Origin: Cellvibrio mixtus subsp. mixtus J3-8
Lineage (GTDB): Bacteria > Pseudomonadota > Gammaproteobacteria > Pseudomonadales > Cellvibrionaceae
Assembly: GCF_000766945.1 (NCBI RefSeq)
Contig: NZ_KN266214.1
Coordinates: 54,602 to 118,601, forward strand
Direction of reading: 5' to 3'
DNA length: 64,000 bases
Below are positions 47,390-57,240 of this stretch, one piece after another (position 1 is the stretch's first letter; each line of letters begins with the position of its first letter). A program made the translations under genes and the position numbers. Below the pieces are notes generated by a model that saw only the letters and a list, made by a program, of their open reading frames with translations, was not told where the DNA came from and searched no databases.

Positions 47390-48688
47390 TCAGGCAGGAT
47401 CGTTCTCGGCATTCAGCGTCGGATTATTATAGCGTTCCACATCCAGCATTTTTTCACTTTTTGCCACTATGACTGCAATGACTGCATCGCCCGCGACATT
47501 AACACCGGTGCGAATCATATCCAGCAATCGATCAACACCAATAATTAACGCAATACCTTCCACCGGCAAACCCACCGATTGCAGCACCATCGTCAAGGTC
47601 ACCAAACCAACACCGGGAACACCGGCAGTGCCAATTGAGGCAAGCGTCGCGGTTAAAATCACCATTAAATAACCAGCGATACCAATATCGATATTGTATG
47701 CCTGCGCAATAAAAACCGTGGCAACACCTTGCATGATGGCAGTGCCATCCATATTCACCGTAGCGCCGAGGGGGACAGAAAAACTGGCAACTTTATTATC
47801 CACCCCCAAATCATGTTCGACAGTGCGCAAAGTGATAGGAATAGTGGCATTACTCGATGCAGTACTGAATGCAAACAGCATGACTTTTTGCATTTTTTTG
47901 AAAAAGATAACAGGGCTTAAACCCGAGAGAATTTTAATCAGTGCCCCATAAACACCGATACCGTGCAAAAACAAAACGAGTACGACAGTAAAAAAATATT
48001 TGGCTAAATCGAGAATGACGCCGACACCTAGTGATGAAAATAATTTAGCCAGCAGACAAAAAATCCCATAAGGCGCCAGCTGCATTAACATCATCACCAT
48101 TCTAATAATCACATCGTTGAGATTATTAAAAAACACCACCATATTGCCTGCTGCTTCACCACCGGTACGCGAAATTGCCAGACCAAACAAAATCGAAAAA
48201 ATAATGATCTGCAACATATTGGCTTCAACCATGGATTGCAGCGGGTTACTGGGCACAATATCAATCAGGGTATCTTTAATGGAGGGAATTTCCGGCGCGG
48301 TAAAATTACTGGCAGTGGGAATACCTACGTCAGCGCCCGGTTGGATAAACACCGCACACGCAATAGACAAAGCAACTGCAAAGGAAGTGCAACACAAGTA
48401 GAGTCCCAGCGTTTTTCCAGCCATCGGCCCCATACGGCTTTGTCCACCCAGCGCAGCCGCCCCGCACACAAGGGAGACAAATACCAGCGGTACAACAAGC
48501 ATCTTGAGCGATGCTATAAAAATTTTTCCGACCGCATCAAACAAGCCGTCAATCACAAACATTTGCAACCATTGGCTTAAACCGCCGATCTGGCTTTGAT
48601 CCTGATTGATGCCCAAAGCTACATTGAAAATTATGCCGACAATTGTCCCCAGCACCATGCCCAGTAAAATTTTATTGGTTAGAGACAT
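47390..48688 (-). CDS. Dicarboxylate/amino acid:cation symporter (DAACS)
   Basis: A 432-aa inner-membrane transporter of the GltP/DctA/SstT superfamily. The re-entrant loop signature AFSTASSNATIPITLRTVEHDLG, the NMDGTAIMQGVATVFIAQ motif and the second loop GTAGVPGVGLVTLTMVLQSVGLP are all visible, as is VDRLLDMIRTGVNVAGDAV. The serine-rich motif is STASSNATIP rather than the classic SSSxxTLP. The substrate (acidic amino acid, dicarboxylate or other) cannot be decided. GGGGTG precedes the ATG. Confidence 0.92.
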   Translation of the reverse strand: MSLTNKILLGMVLGTIVGIIFNVALGINQDQSQIGGLSQWLQMFVIDGLFDAVGKIFIASLKMLVVPLVFVSLVCGAAALGGQSRMGPMAGKTLGLYLCCTSFAVALSIACAVFIQPGADVGIPTASNFTAPEIPSIKDTLIDIVPSNPLQSMVEANMLQIIIFSILFGLAISRTGGEAAGNMVVFFNNLNDVIIRMVMMLMQLAPYGIFCLLAKLFSSLGVGVILDLAKYFFTVVLVLFLHGIGVYGALIKILSGLSPVIFFKKMQKVMLFAFSTASSNATIPITLRTVEHDLGVDNKVASFSVPLGATVNMDGTAIMQGVATVFIAQAYNIDIGIAGYLMVILTATLASIGTAGVPGVGLVTLTMVLQSVGLPVEGIALIIGVDRLLDMIRTGVNVAGDAVIAVIVAKSEKMLDVERYNNPTLNAENDPA

Positions 48689-48729
48689 AGATACACCCCG
48701 GAATTATTGTTAGTTGATAGGCGGGTGAG

Positions 48730-48749
48730 GGCGGCATGGACATGCCGCC
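48730..48749. terminator. Hairpin between hup and symporter gene
   Basis: A near-perfect 9-bp GC-rich stem GGCGGCATG/CATGCCGCC with a very tight turn lies 12 bp after the hup stop. No U-tract follows on the minus strand. Confidence 0.4.
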
Positions 48750-48761
48750 GGAAGGTACTGG

Positions 48762-49037
48762 TTATTCGTTAACCGAGTCTTTAAGGGCTTTGCCCGCTTT
48801 AAAGGTTACGGTTTTACTGGCAGCGATCTGGATAGTCGCACCGGTTTGCGGATTGCGGCCTTCGCGCGCAGCACGCTCACTCACGTTGAAGGTGCCGAAG
48901 CCCAGCAATGCCACAGATTCACCGCGAGCAAGCGCATTGGTGATCTGCTCAATGAACGCTGAAACGACTAAATCAGCTTTGTTAACTCCCAGATCAGTGT
49001 TATTAGCCAAGGCTACAACGATATCGGTCTTGTGCAT
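48762..49037 (-). CDS. hup: HU-family histone-like DNA-binding protein
   Basis: A 91-aa nucleoid protein. The beta-arm motif GFGTFNVSERAAREGRNPQTG is near residues 46-66, and VTFKAGKALKD follows. The N-terminal MHKTDIVVALANNTDL differs from the usual MNKxELI start, which is a family variation. The ribosome site GGAGAAG is clear. HU compacts DNA and is often abundant; it stands alone here upstream of the symporter gene. Confidence 0.95.
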   Translation of the reverse strand: MHKTDIVVALANNTDLGVNKADLVVSAFIEQITNALARGESVALLGFGTFNVSERAAREGRNPQTGATIQIAASKTVTFKAGKALKDSVNE

Positions 49038-49221
49038 ATTTTCTTCTCCTAGATATTAAATCGCCCGGGGAGTTTACCTGCATTAATGGCATTGGGGCAG
49101 ACTTGCAGCGGCATTTTGCACGCTCATATGCATTCAAGCTGATAAACTGCCGGCCGCCCGGCGCGATTGCGATTATTTATCCGCCAAAGATACCTACACG
49201 CTGACAATTTGCAGGAGATTT

Positions 49222-49797
49222 GTGTTGCTCCAGGTTGTGACTCACTCACGCAAGCCATTGTTATGGCGCCCGATTGATCGCTGGCAACAATTACGGCCAC
49301 CCTCGATATTGCGCGATTGGTTGGCCGATGCAGGCTCATTAACGGCACGCCTGATTACCAAAAGTGAAGGCCGGTTCCAGGTGGAAGTATTGCGCCAGGT
49401 GATTGGTCGCCCCGACTTGAACGAATGCCAGGTGCTGGGCGTTCGCACCGCCGGGCTTGCACTGATCCGCGAGGTGATCCTCAAAGGCAATAATCAACCC
49501 TGGGTGTTTGCACGCAGCGTGCTGCCATTAACCAGCCTGACCGGCGAGTTGCGTCATCTGCGCAAGCAAACGAATCGCCCGTTGGGCGCATTTTTGTTTA
49601 GTCAGCCACACCTGGTGCGCAGCCCGATTGCGATTGCAGCGATTAATCGCGATCATGCTTATGTCCCTTTTCGGTTGGTGGGATCAGCGATTCTGTGGGG
49701 GCGCAGATCCATCTTTTCCCTGCATGACAAACCCCTGCTGGTAAGCGAAGTATTCCTGCCGGATTTCATCGCCAGCTTACCGAAAACAACGGCATAA
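49222..49797 (+). CDS. ubiC: Chorismate pyruvate-lyase
   Basis: A 191-aa enzyme converting chorismate to 4-hydroxybenzoate, the first committed ubiquinone step. Conserved features are [20 protein letters not shown] near 88-107 and the following [14 protein letters not shown] (LG-LG region), and the acidic end EVFLPDF. It initiates at GTG with AGGAG about seven bases upstream. It is followed by ubiA 65 bp later, so the two probably form a ubiquinone operon. Confidence 0.93.
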   Translation: MLLQVVTHSRKPLLWRPIDRWQQLRPPSILRDWLADAGSLTARLITKSEGRFQVEVLRQVIGRPDLNECQVLGVRTAGLALIREVILKGNNQPWVFARSVLPLTSLTGELRHLRKQTNRPLGAFLFSQPHLVRSPIAIAAINRDHAYVPFRLVGSAILWGRRSIFSLHDKPLLVSEVFLPDFIASLPKTTA

Positions 49798-49862
49798 TCC
49801 GGCCACCTTCGATATACCGAAAACAGGTGTATACCAATAACAAGGCTACAGGCGCTCTGGCG

Positions 49863-50882
49863 ATGACTACTGTTAACGATAATCCACCCCCTACTCCTAA
49901 CGCTCCCGGCGATACCGAAACACCCGCATCCACACCATCTCTGCCGGAAGTAACTAAAAATCATGCGGCGAAAATCCTTAAACAGGCAGGGAAATCGCAC
50001 AAAACGCACACATCCGGTAATTTGCTGTTACAAAAAGCACCCCATTACTGGAAGCTAATGCGCATGGATCGTCCCATCGGTACCTTGCTGCTACTCTGGC
50101 CCACACTCTGGGCGTTATGGATTGCGGCGAAAGGTGTGCCGGGCCTCAAAAATTTGCTGATTTTTGTGTTGGGTGTGATTGTGATGCGTGCTGCTGGTTG
50201 TGTGATTAACGATTTTGCCGACCGCAAAATTGACGGCCAGGTACTACGCACCAAAAATCGCCCGCTGGCTACCGGGGCAGTATCCAGCCGCGAAGCCATC
50301 GGGCTCTTTATCGCGCTGTGCCTGATTGCTTTTGGCCTGGTATTAATGACTGATCCACTTACCATCAAGCTTTCAGTAGGCGGCTTGATTCTCGCCTTCA
50401 GCTACCCCTTCATGAAACGCCACACACATTTACCCCAGGTGGTGCTCGGTGCCGCATTCGCGTGGGGAATTCCTATGGCATACGCCGCTGAAGCGGGCGA
50501 GCTCGACCGGCACATGTGGTTGATCTATATCGCCGTGGTGTTGTGGACCGTGGCCTATGACACCTTTTATGCGATGGTCGATAGGGACGATGATTTGAAG
50601 ATCGGCGTGAAATCCACCGCTGTTTTATTCGGTGAGCAGGATCGGGTTATCACCGGCTTGCTGCAATTTCTAACGCTATGGGCATTGGTACTGGTAGGGA
50701 AGCATTTTGGGTTGGGTACTTTTTATTATCTCGGCCTGGTGGTTGCTGCCGGATTATTTGTTTACCAGCAATGGTTAATCCGGTTCCGCGCGCGCGAAGC
50801 CTGCTTCAAGGCATTTCTCAATAATAATTGGGTGGGAATGGCGGTTTTTATGGGAGTTGCCGTTGATTATGCTATTAAATAA
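49863..50882 (+). CDS. ubiA: 4-Hydroxybenzoate polyprenyltransferase
   Basis: A 339-aa integral membrane prenyltransferase. The first Asp-rich motif [14 protein letters not shown] and the second in [17 protein letters not shown] are intact, and [21 protein letters not shown] begins the membrane region. The first 45-50 residues are a Pro/Thr/Lys-rich extension not needed by the family. A GTG at 49827 is also in frame and neither start has a strong ribosome site. It is the second gene of ubiCA. Confidence 0.94.
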   Translation: MTTVNDNPPPTPNAPGDTETPASTPSLPEVTKNHAAKILKQAGKSHKTHTSGNLLLQKAPHYWKLMRMDRPIGTLLLLWPTLWALWIAAKGVPGLKNLLIFVLGVIVMRAAGCVINDFADRKIDGQVLRTKNRPLATGAVSSREAIGLFIALCLIAFGLVLMTDPLTIKLSVGGLILAFSYPFMKRHTHLPQVVLGAAFAWGIPMAYAAEAGELDRHMWLIYIAVVLWTVAYDTFYAMVDRDDDLKIGVKSTAVLFGEQDRVITGLLQFLTLWALVLVGKHFGLGTFYYLGLVVAAGLFVYQQWLIRFRAREACFKAFLNNNWVGMAVFMGVAVDYAIK

Positions 50883-50923
50883 CCAGGCAATTTGAATCCT
50901 GGAACCTGGATAAAATTTTTTGC

Positions 50924-50957
50924 CTGTCATAAATGTGTAACACTGAACTTATTTAAT
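50924..50957 (+). promoter_or_regulatory. Pho box and -10 of the phoBR promoter
   Basis: CTGTCATAAATGTGTAAC (50924-50941) reads as two PhoB half-sites (first one perfect, second 5/7) with the 4-bp spacer. A TTTAAT -10 lies ten bases further (50952-50957), as in PhoB-activated promoters. It is about 60-90 bp upstream of the phoB start and indicates autoregulation. Confidence 0.75.
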
Positions 50958-51019
50958 AAGCTGCAACAATAGCTTCATAAACCATGGAGCGCCCCGTAGT
51001 TATTTCAGGCAGAACACCT

Positions 51020-51718
51020 ATGACTGGTCGCAAAATTCTGATCGTTGATGATGAATCCGCTATTCGCGATATGTTGCGCGTGGCACTGGAGATGGCCGAG
51101 TATCAGGTCATGGAAGCAAGTAATGCGCAGGATGCCCACGGACTGATTATCGACGAAAAACCGGATTTGATCCTGCTCGACTGGATGATGCCCGGCACCA
51201 GCGGTATTGAGCTGGCGCGCCGCTTGAAGCGCGATGAAGTCACCGCCGGAACCCCGATCATTATGCTGACGGCCAAAGGCGAGGAAGATAACAAAATCCA
51301 GGGCCTTGAGGTCGGCGCCGACGATTACATCACCAAACCTTTTTCCCCGCGTGAACTGGTAGCCCGCCTGAAGGCGGTACTGCGCCGCGCCGATCCCCAA
51401 ATCAATTCTGCACCTATCACCGTACAAGGCTTGTGCCTTGATCCGGCCAGCCACCGCGTGACAATTAACAATCAATCCGTGGACATGGGCCCCACCGAAT
51501 ATCGCCTGCTGGAATTTTTCCTGACCCACCAGGAAAGGGCTTATACTCGCAGCCAACTCCTGGATCACGTCTGGGGCGGCAATGTTTATGTGGAAGAGCG
51601 CACGGTGGATGTCCATATCCGCCGCTTGCGCAAAGCCCTCACCATCGACGGCCACGAAGACCTGATCCAGACCGTACGCGGTACCGGTTATCGTTTTTCT
51701 ACCCGTATTGAAGCCTGA
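51020..51718 (+). CDS. phoB: Phosphate regulon response regulator PhoB
   Basis: A 232-aa OmpR-family regulator. The receiver domain has [15 protein letters not shown] (acidic pocket) and the phospho-acceptor in [16 protein letters not shown] (near D54). The C-terminal winged helix shows [28 protein letters not shown]-type conservation (key part [10 protein letters not shown]) and [12 protein letters not shown]. The ATG at 51020 fits the usual length; an ATG at 50984 would add twelve residues. A Pho box precedes it, and phoR follows by 112 bp. Confidence 0.96.
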   Translation: [232 protein letters not shown]

Positions 51719-51830
51719 TTTAACTGCATATTGAGTATCTAATGACGATGAGCCCCGTGGATGGGTTTACGGCGTGTCTCACCATGTTTATCGTCGCTGG
51801 ATACGGATTTAAAACCGAGAGGCTTCCACG

Positions 51831-53117
51831 TTGTTAAAAGGTTTCAGCACCGAACTCCAGCGTATCCTGGTCATCCTTGTTATCTGCAGTGTGATTGGTT
51901 TTTTCAGCGATCACTATTTGCTGTGGATGCTCTTCGGCTGCGCCGTTTACATCATCTGGATGCTCTGGCAAATGCGTCGCCTTAACCAATGGCTGGTGCG
52001 CCAGGAAAGCGAACATCCTCCCGAGGCCAGCGGTATCTGGGGCCAGATCTTCGACAATATCTACCAACTGCAACGCGACCAGCGTCTGGAAAAAGAAAAC
52101 CTTCAGGCGGTGATAAAACGTATCCAGGAAATCAGTTCGGCGCTAAAAGATGGTTTGGTGATTCTGGATGCTCGCGGCCATCTGGATTTCTGGAATCCGG
52201 CGGCGCACCGTATGCTTGCACTTAGCACCAAAGACCAGGGCCAATCGGTCATCAACTTTATTCGCCACCCCAAATTCGTCGCCTACTTTGAAGAAGGCAA
52301 TTACGAAGAGCCGCTGGAGCTGCCATCAACACGCTTTCCCTCAAAGCACCTGCAATTCCAGATCACATTGTTCGGCAAGAACGAGCGCCTGATTGTGATC
52401 CGCGATGTGACCCAGCTGCACAATCTGGAAAAGATGCGCCAGGATTTTATTGCTAACGTTTCCCACGAATTACGCACACCGCTGACAGTGATTAACGGCT
52501 ATGTGGAAACCCTCGCCGATAACAATACAACACCCGGTTGGGATAAGCCCTTGCAGCAAATGTCGCAGCAATCCAAGCGCATGTCGTTACTGATTAACGA
52601 TTTGCTGGTTCTCTCCAAACTGGAAACAACTGAAGCAGGGCACAACCACAAGCCGATCAATATCGAACAGCTACTCGCCATCGTTAAGAGTGAAGCGGAT
52701 GTATTGAGCACCGAGAAAAGCCAGCAACTGACGTTGATCTGCAACAACACAACAAAACCGCTCCTGCTGCACGGCAACGAAAAAGAGTTACACAGCGCTT
52801 TTTCCAATCTTGTCACCAACGCTATTAAATACACACCGCCGGAAGGCAAAATCAGCATGCTGCTGTGGCAGGACCAAAAACATTTTTACTTTTCCGTGAG
52901 CGATAACGGGCCAGGCATTGAAGCCCAGCATATCCCGCGCTTGACCGAGCGTTTCTATCGTGTGGATGCCAGCCGCAATAGCAGTACTGGCGGAACCGGT
53001 TTGGGTTTGGCGATCGTAAAACATGTGCTCATGCGTCATGATGCTGAACTGCAAATTACCAGCGAACCCGGTAAGGGCAGTATGTTTATTTGCGTCTTCC
53101 CGCTGCCGCATAAATGA
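51831..53117 (+). CDS. phoR: Phosphate regulon sensor histidine kinase PhoR
   Basis: A 428-aa inner-membrane kinase. Two close membrane helices near the N-terminus (about 10-50) have no large periplasmic loop, typical of PhoR. Then come a PAS domain (about 95-190), HisKA with FIANVSHELRTPLTVINGY (about 205-223) and HATPase with LVTNAIKYTPPEGK, DNGPGIE and STGGTGLGLAIVKH. The likely start is TTG at 51831 with GAGAGG nine bases upstream. It works with PhoB and, probably, the PstSCAB-PhoU system elsewhere. Confidence 0.95.
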   Translation: MLKGFSTELQRILVILVICSVIGFFSDHYLLWMLFGCAVYIIWMLWQMRRLNQWLVRQESEHPPEASGIWGQIFDNIYQLQRDQRLEKENLQAVIKRIQEISSALKDGLVILDARGHLDFWNPAAHRMLALSTKDQGQSVINFIRHPKFVAYFEEGNYEEPLELPSTRFPSKHLQFQITLFGKNERLIVIRDVTQLHNLEKMRQDFIANVSHELRTPLTVINGYVETLADNNTTPGWDKPLQQMSQQSKRMSLLINDLLVLSKLETTEAGHNHKPINIEQLLAIVKSEADVLSTEKSQQLTLICNNTTKPLLLHGNEKELHSAFSNLVTNAIKYTPPEGKISMLLWQDQKHFYFSVSDNGPGIEAQHIPRLTERFYRVDASRNSSTGGTGLGLAIVKHVLMRHDAELQITSEPGKGSMFICVFPLPHK

Positions 53118-53417
53118 GCATGACACTTTTCTGGCGTCAAATGACAACCTTGTCACTTTTCTCCCCACTTGTCTGAAAATCGAACGCTGACTGCTATAGC
53201 AAACGGAATTTTCTCCCAAATTCGAACTTCTTTCTAAAACTCTTACCCTGAAAACGGAAAGTCGGACTCGCCAAAACAACGTTGTCATTTTAGACTCGCT
53301 CCACATGCAATGAACCTGACGCCAAGTTCGGTTGACTTGCATGAGTTACATAACAAAGCGAACACCCCAAGGTTCGCCCCGCTATATGACCAATCTAAAT
53401 TACCCAGGAGATTGAGA
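53118..53417 (+). other. Promoter region of the LPMO gene
   Basis: A 300-bp gap without a supported gene. It carries several TGTCA/TGACA words (for example near 53121, 53141, 53150 and 53283), but none show the 11-bp spacing of a Pho box. AGGAG at 53406-53410 is the LPMO ribosome site. Confidence 0.5.
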
Positions 53418-54584
53418 GTGAAAAAGACAATAATGAAATGCGGTGTTTCCGCTGTAGTACTGGGCTCTTTACTGGCTGCTGGCCAGGCATTTGCCCACGG
53501 ATATATTTCTTCTCCAAAAGCGCGCTACATCCAATGTGCTGAGAACGGTATTGAAAACCCGTCTCACCCTGCATGTATCGCTGCCAAGGCAGCTGGTAAC
53601 GGCGGCCTGTATACCCCACAAGAAGTTGCTGTGGGCGGCGTAAAAGACAACCATGAGTTCTTCATTCCCGATGGTCGCCTCTGCTCTGCAAACCGTTCCA
53701 ACCTGTTTGGTATGGATCTGGCGCGCACTGATTGGCCTGCTACCGCTGTAACTGCTGGTCCACGCACTTTCACCTGGACTAACACTGCTGCGCACAAAAC
53801 CATGTACTTCCGTTACTACATCACCAAACAAGGTTACAACCACAGCCAACCACTGCGTTGGAGCGATCTGGAATTGATCCATGATTCCGGTAAAGCAGAC
53901 CAGGAAGCCGTTTCCAACCACGTAGTAAACCTGCCAGCACGTACCGGTCGTCACATTGTGTACAGCATTTGGCAACGTGACTGGGAGCGCGACGCAGCTG
54001 AAGGTTTCTATCAGTGTGTGGATGTTGACTTCGGTGGCAGCACTTCTTCTGTAGCTAGCACCAGTTCATCTGTGAAGAGCTCTTCTTCTGTGGCGTCTTC
54101 AGTAGCCTCTTCTGTGGCTTCAAGTGTATCTAATGACACTTGCGCTGGCCTGCCAACCTGGAGCGCAAGCAGTACTTACACTAACCCACAACAAGTGAAG
54201 CACAACAACAAGCGCTACCAGGCTAACTACTGGACCCAAGGCAATGACCCAACCACCAACTCTGGCCAATACAGCTACTGGTTGGATCTGGGTGCGTGTG
54301 CTGGAAGCCCGACCTCTTCTTCAGTTGCGTCAAGCGCTGTAGTGAGTTCATCCAGCAAATCAAGCACTGCTGTTTCCAGCGTAGCGTCTTCAGTATCAAC
54401 TGGTAACTGTACTTCTCCTGCTTACGTAAATGGTTCTACCTACGCGAATGGCGCCAAGGTAACCAACGGTGGTAGCGAGTATCAATGTACTGTTGCCGGC
54501 TGGTGTAGCGTTGGCGGCCCATACGCTCCAGGCACCGGTTGGGCTTGGGCGAATGCGTGGTCTTTGGTTCGCAGCTGTAACTAA
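53418..54584 (+). CDS. Secreted lytic polysaccharide monooxygenase AA10-CBM5-CBM73
   Basis: A 388-aa secreted copper enzyme for oxidative chitin cleavage. The signal peptide ends AFA at residue 26, exposing the N-terminal His27. The second copper histidine is H126 in NTAAHK and the axial Phe is F197 in EGFYQCVDVDF. After a Ser/Val linker (about 207-239) comes CBM5 (CAGLPTWSASSTYTNPQQV, about 242-295), then a second linker (297-328) and CBM73 (about 331-388). This order is exactly that of the chitin-active CjLPMO10A of Cellvibrio japonicus. GTG is the preferred start, with AGGAG seven bases upstream. Codon use is unusually T-ending and uniform, as in a highly expressed gene. Confidence 0.93.
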   Translation: MKKTIMKCGVSAVVLGSLLAAGQAFAHGYISSPKARYIQCAENGIENPSHPACIAAKAAGNGGLYTPQEVAVGGVKDNHEFFIPDGRLCSANRSNLFGMDLARTDWPATAVTAGPRTFTWTNTAAHKTMYFRYYITKQGYNHSQPLRWSDLELIHDSGKADQEAVSNHVVNLPARTGRHIVYSIWQRDWERDAAEGFYQCVDVDFGGSTSSVASTSSSVKSSSSVASSVASSVASSVSNDTCAGLPTWSASSTYTNPQQVKHNNKRYQANYWTQGNDPTTNSGQYSYWLDLGACAGSPTSSSVASSAVVSSSSKSSTAVSSVASSVSTGNCTSPAYVNGSTYANGAKVTNGGSEYQCTVAGWCSVGGPYAPGTGWAWANAWSLVRSCN

Positions 54585-54634
54585 TACGTAAGGATTTACA
54601 CCGGAATTTCCTGCAAGTTAATCCGGAGTAAAAT

Positions 54635-54669
54635 AAAAAACGGCAATCCCACAAGGATTGCCGTTTTTT
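54635..54669. terminator. Bidirectional terminator between LPMO and DUF2141 genes
   Basis: AAAAAACGGCAATCC pairs with GGATTGCCGTTTTTT around loop CACAA. It lies between convergent stops and serves both strands. Confidence 0.92.
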
Positions 54670-54671
54670 AT

Positions 54672-55088
54672 TTAGCGCAACTGAATTTCTATTTCAGTGG
54701 CTTTATCCAGTAACACCTTGGCTTCCTCAAAAGAGGGTTGGCCAAAACTGCCACCACTATTGGAAAACCCGTAAGGCTCGGTGGGAATGCCAATAGAATT
54801 CTTATCGATAAAACCATTGTCATTTTCATCCTGGAATAACTTTACCGCATAGTGACCAGCGGGAAGATCCCCCAGCGAAATGAGGATTGGTCCTTCCACC
54901 ATTTTGATTTTCCGTACTGTAACCCACTGGTTATTACTGTCGTAATGCGCAGCTTGATCGTAAACCGCTACCAGTAAACTGCCATTAACATTTTTTACCT
55001 TATCTACCTTCAGCGTCAGCTCATGGGCCAGTGACGGCACACCGAACGCAACCAATGCCATACCTGCCAGCGTCATTATCATTTTCAT
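54672..55088 (-). CDS. DUF2141 family exported protein
   Basis: A 138-aa protein with a signal peptide (about 1-22, SLAHE) and one beta-sandwich domain. Motifs of DUF2141 include GSLLVAVYDQAAHYDSN, LPAGHYAVKLFQDENDNGFIDK and GIPTEPYGFSN. The Asp-rich DENDNGFID loop may bind calcium. Function is unknown. AAGGAG precedes the ATG. It is convergent with the LPMO gene. Confidence 0.85.
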   Translation of the reverse strand: MKMIMTLAGMALVAFGVPSLAHELTLKVDKVKNVNGSLLVAVYDQAAHYDSNNQWVTVRKIKMVEGPILISLGDLPAGHYAVKLFQDENDNGFIDKNSIGIPTEPYGFSNSGGSFGQPSFEEAKVLLDKATEIEIQLR

Positions 55089-55289
55089 CGCAAAACTCCT
55101 TATTTAGTTTGGGTAAACACAACAACAGAATAATGAGCCGCGCTTCATTACACAGGTGTCATTTCTCAGTAATTCGCGATGACAAGGCTCACCAGATGCC
55201 GATGACAAATGTCCTGATTTACTAACAGAGGTTTGCCATTAAGCGTGCGCGATCACTGACAAATACCGACCGGCTGCTAAAGGTGCAGG

Positions 55290-57050
55290 TTATATTTCCT
55301 GAAAGGCCGCCGATTGTAATTGTAATCGCGCAAGCTGCTGATATAACTCGCTATTGGACATCAACTGTTGATGCGTACCGCTCGCCACAATTTTTCCCTG
55401 TTGCAACACCAGAATTCGATCAGCATTAATCACCGTTGATAACCGATGCGCAATCATAATCGTGGTGCGGTTTTGCATTAAACGCTCCAGCGCCTGCTGC
55501 ACAATTTGTTCACTGTTGGAATCCAGCGCACTGGTCGCTTCATCCAATAATAAAATCGGACGATCCGCAAGAATTGCACGCGCAATTGCGATACGCTGTT
55601 TTTGTCCACCGGATAACCGTACCCCGCGCTCACCCAAAAAGGTATCCAGTCCCTCCGGTAATTTTTCAATAAATTCCATCGCAAACGCCGCATCGCACGC
55701 CGCCAATACATCCATATCTGTTGCATCCGGGCGCGCATAGCGCACGTTATCGCGCAGGCTTGCAGCAAATATCACCGGATCTTGCGGGACCAATGCAATA
55801 CGTTCACGCAATGCATGGATATCTGCTTCACGGATATTTATACCGTCCAATAAAATCTCACCGGCGTGTGGATCATAAAATCGTTGCAGCAACTGAAACA
55901 CCGTCGTTTTACCAGCACCGGACGGCCCCACCAACGCAATTTTTTCGCCGGGATTAATGTGCAAATTAAATTGTTCGAACACCGGCGCATCGGGGCGCGA
56001 TGGATAAGCAAATACAATATCGCGCATAGTTAATGCGCCGGTTGCAGGGACGGGCAACGCCACCGGATTGTTCGCCAGGGGTAATCCCGAAGGTGTTACC
56101 AATAATTCCACCAATCGTTCGGTAGCACCCGCCGCACGCTGCACATCGCCAATCACTTCCGAAATAGTCCCCATCGCACTGGCAACAATCACCGCGTAAA
56201 AAATAAACGCAGATAACTCACCGCCAGTAATCTCGCCACTTAATACATCGTGACCACCTACCCATAAAATTAATGCAACAGCACTGAATACCAACGTGAT
56301 TACGGCCGCGACCAGTAGTGCGCGCTGACGCACACGTTGAATACCCGTCGCAAAGGTTGACTCCACGCGCTGGTTAAATTCATACGCGGAAGCGGCTTCG
56401 TGACCGTAAGCCTGCACGGTGCGGATTTCATGGATAACTTCATCAGTGTAAGCACCAACATTAGCCACCGAATCCTGGCTCGCTCGCGCCAGGCGGCGCA
56501 CACGACGACCAAACGCAATAATCGGCACCAACACAAACGGAATCGCCAACAACACCAATAACGTGAGTTTCAAACTGGTGATTGCAAGCATCACCAATCC
56601 ACCCAATAACAAAAGTGCATTGCGTAGCGCCATAGAAACACTGGAACCAATAACCGTTTCCAGCTGCGTGGTGTCATTGGTTAAACGCGAGAGCACATCA
56701 CCCGTGCGGTTCTGTTCAAAAAATGAGGGAGAAAGCGTGAGCAAATGGGAAAACACACGGCGACGCAGATCCGCTGTAATGCGCTCCCCCAGCCAGGACA
56801 CCAGGTAAAAACGCGCATAGGTCGCGAGCGACATCACCAGAATCACCACCAGCAACCCCAGCAGCGCGTAATTCAATAGTTCCGGGCTACCCGCTACAAA
56901 CCCCTTATCAATTACCTGTTTCAAACCCTGGCCAATCAGCAGCACCGAAGCAGCGGCAACCACTAACGCCAGCAACGCGAAACTTATGCGCACACGGTAA
57001 GGGCGAATTAAATCAAGCAGAATCTGGCGGCGGGAGAGAGGCAGGGTCAT
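55290..57050 (-). CDS. ABC exporter half-transporter (MsbA/multidrug type)
   Basis: A 586-aa protein with a six-helix ABC membrane domain (about 15-310) fused to an ATPase domain. The nucleotide-binding motifs are GPSGAGKTTVFQLLQRFYDP (Walker A), LSGGQKQRIAIARAIL (signature) and ILLLDEATSALDS (Walker B). The frame extends to 57110, but AGGAC is well placed for the ATG at 57050. It probably works as a homodimer for lipid or drug export; substrate unknown. It lies alone, upstream of the DUF2141 gene on the same strand. Confidence 0.9.
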   Translation of the reverse strand: MTLPLSRRQILLDLIRPYRVRISFALLALVVAAASVLLIGQGLKQVIDKGFVAGSPELLNYALLGLLVVILVMSLATYARFYLVSWLGERITADLRRRVFSHLLTLSPSFFEQNRTGDVLSRLTNDTTQLETVIGSSVSMALRNALLLLGGLVMLAITSLKLTLLVLLAIPFVLVPIIAFGRRVRRLARASQDSVANVGAYTDEVIHEIRTVQAYGHEAASAYEFNQRVESTFATGIQRVRQRALLVAAVITLVFSAVALILWVGGHDVLSGEITGGELSAFIFYAVIVASAMGTISEVIGDVQRAAGATERLVELLVTPSGLPLANNPVALPVPATGALTMRDIVFAYPSRPDAPVFEQFNLHINPGEKIALVGPSGAGKTTVFQLLQRFYDPHAGEILLDGINIREADIHALRERIALVPQDPVIFAASLRDNVRYARPDATDMDVLAACDAAFAMEFIEKLPEGLDTFLGERGVRLSGGQKQRIAIARAILADRPILLLDEATSALDSNSEQIVQQALERLMQNRTTIMIAHRLSTVINADRILVLQQGKIVASGTHQQLMSNSELYQQLARLQLQSAAFQEI

Positions 57051-57185
57051 AGCACGTCCTGAAATACGCAACAGACTCAGGAAGATTGGGCGATACCGCG
57101 GTAAAAACAATGGCCGGCTAACAATTGATGACCTTTGTCAGCGAACGTCAAGGCTTATTAGAAAAAGTGCCAAATTGCGGGCAAT

Positions 57186-57216
57186 AAAAAAGGCGAGAGG
57201 TTAATCTCGCCTTTTT
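57186..57216 (-). terminator. Intrinsic terminator downstream of the cold-shock gene
   Basis: AAAAAAGGCGAGA pairs with TCTCGCCTTTTT around a 6-nt loop; the T-run faces the minus-strand direction of the csp gene. Confidence 0.9.
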
Positions 57217-57240
57217 GCTATGGATTAATTTCCGCAGAAA

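Noticed and set aside
53118-53417. A Pho box upstream of the LPMO gene
   Set aside because: TGTCA/TGACA words occur several times, but the distances (for example 19 and about 22 bases) do not give the exact 11-bp tandem repeat.
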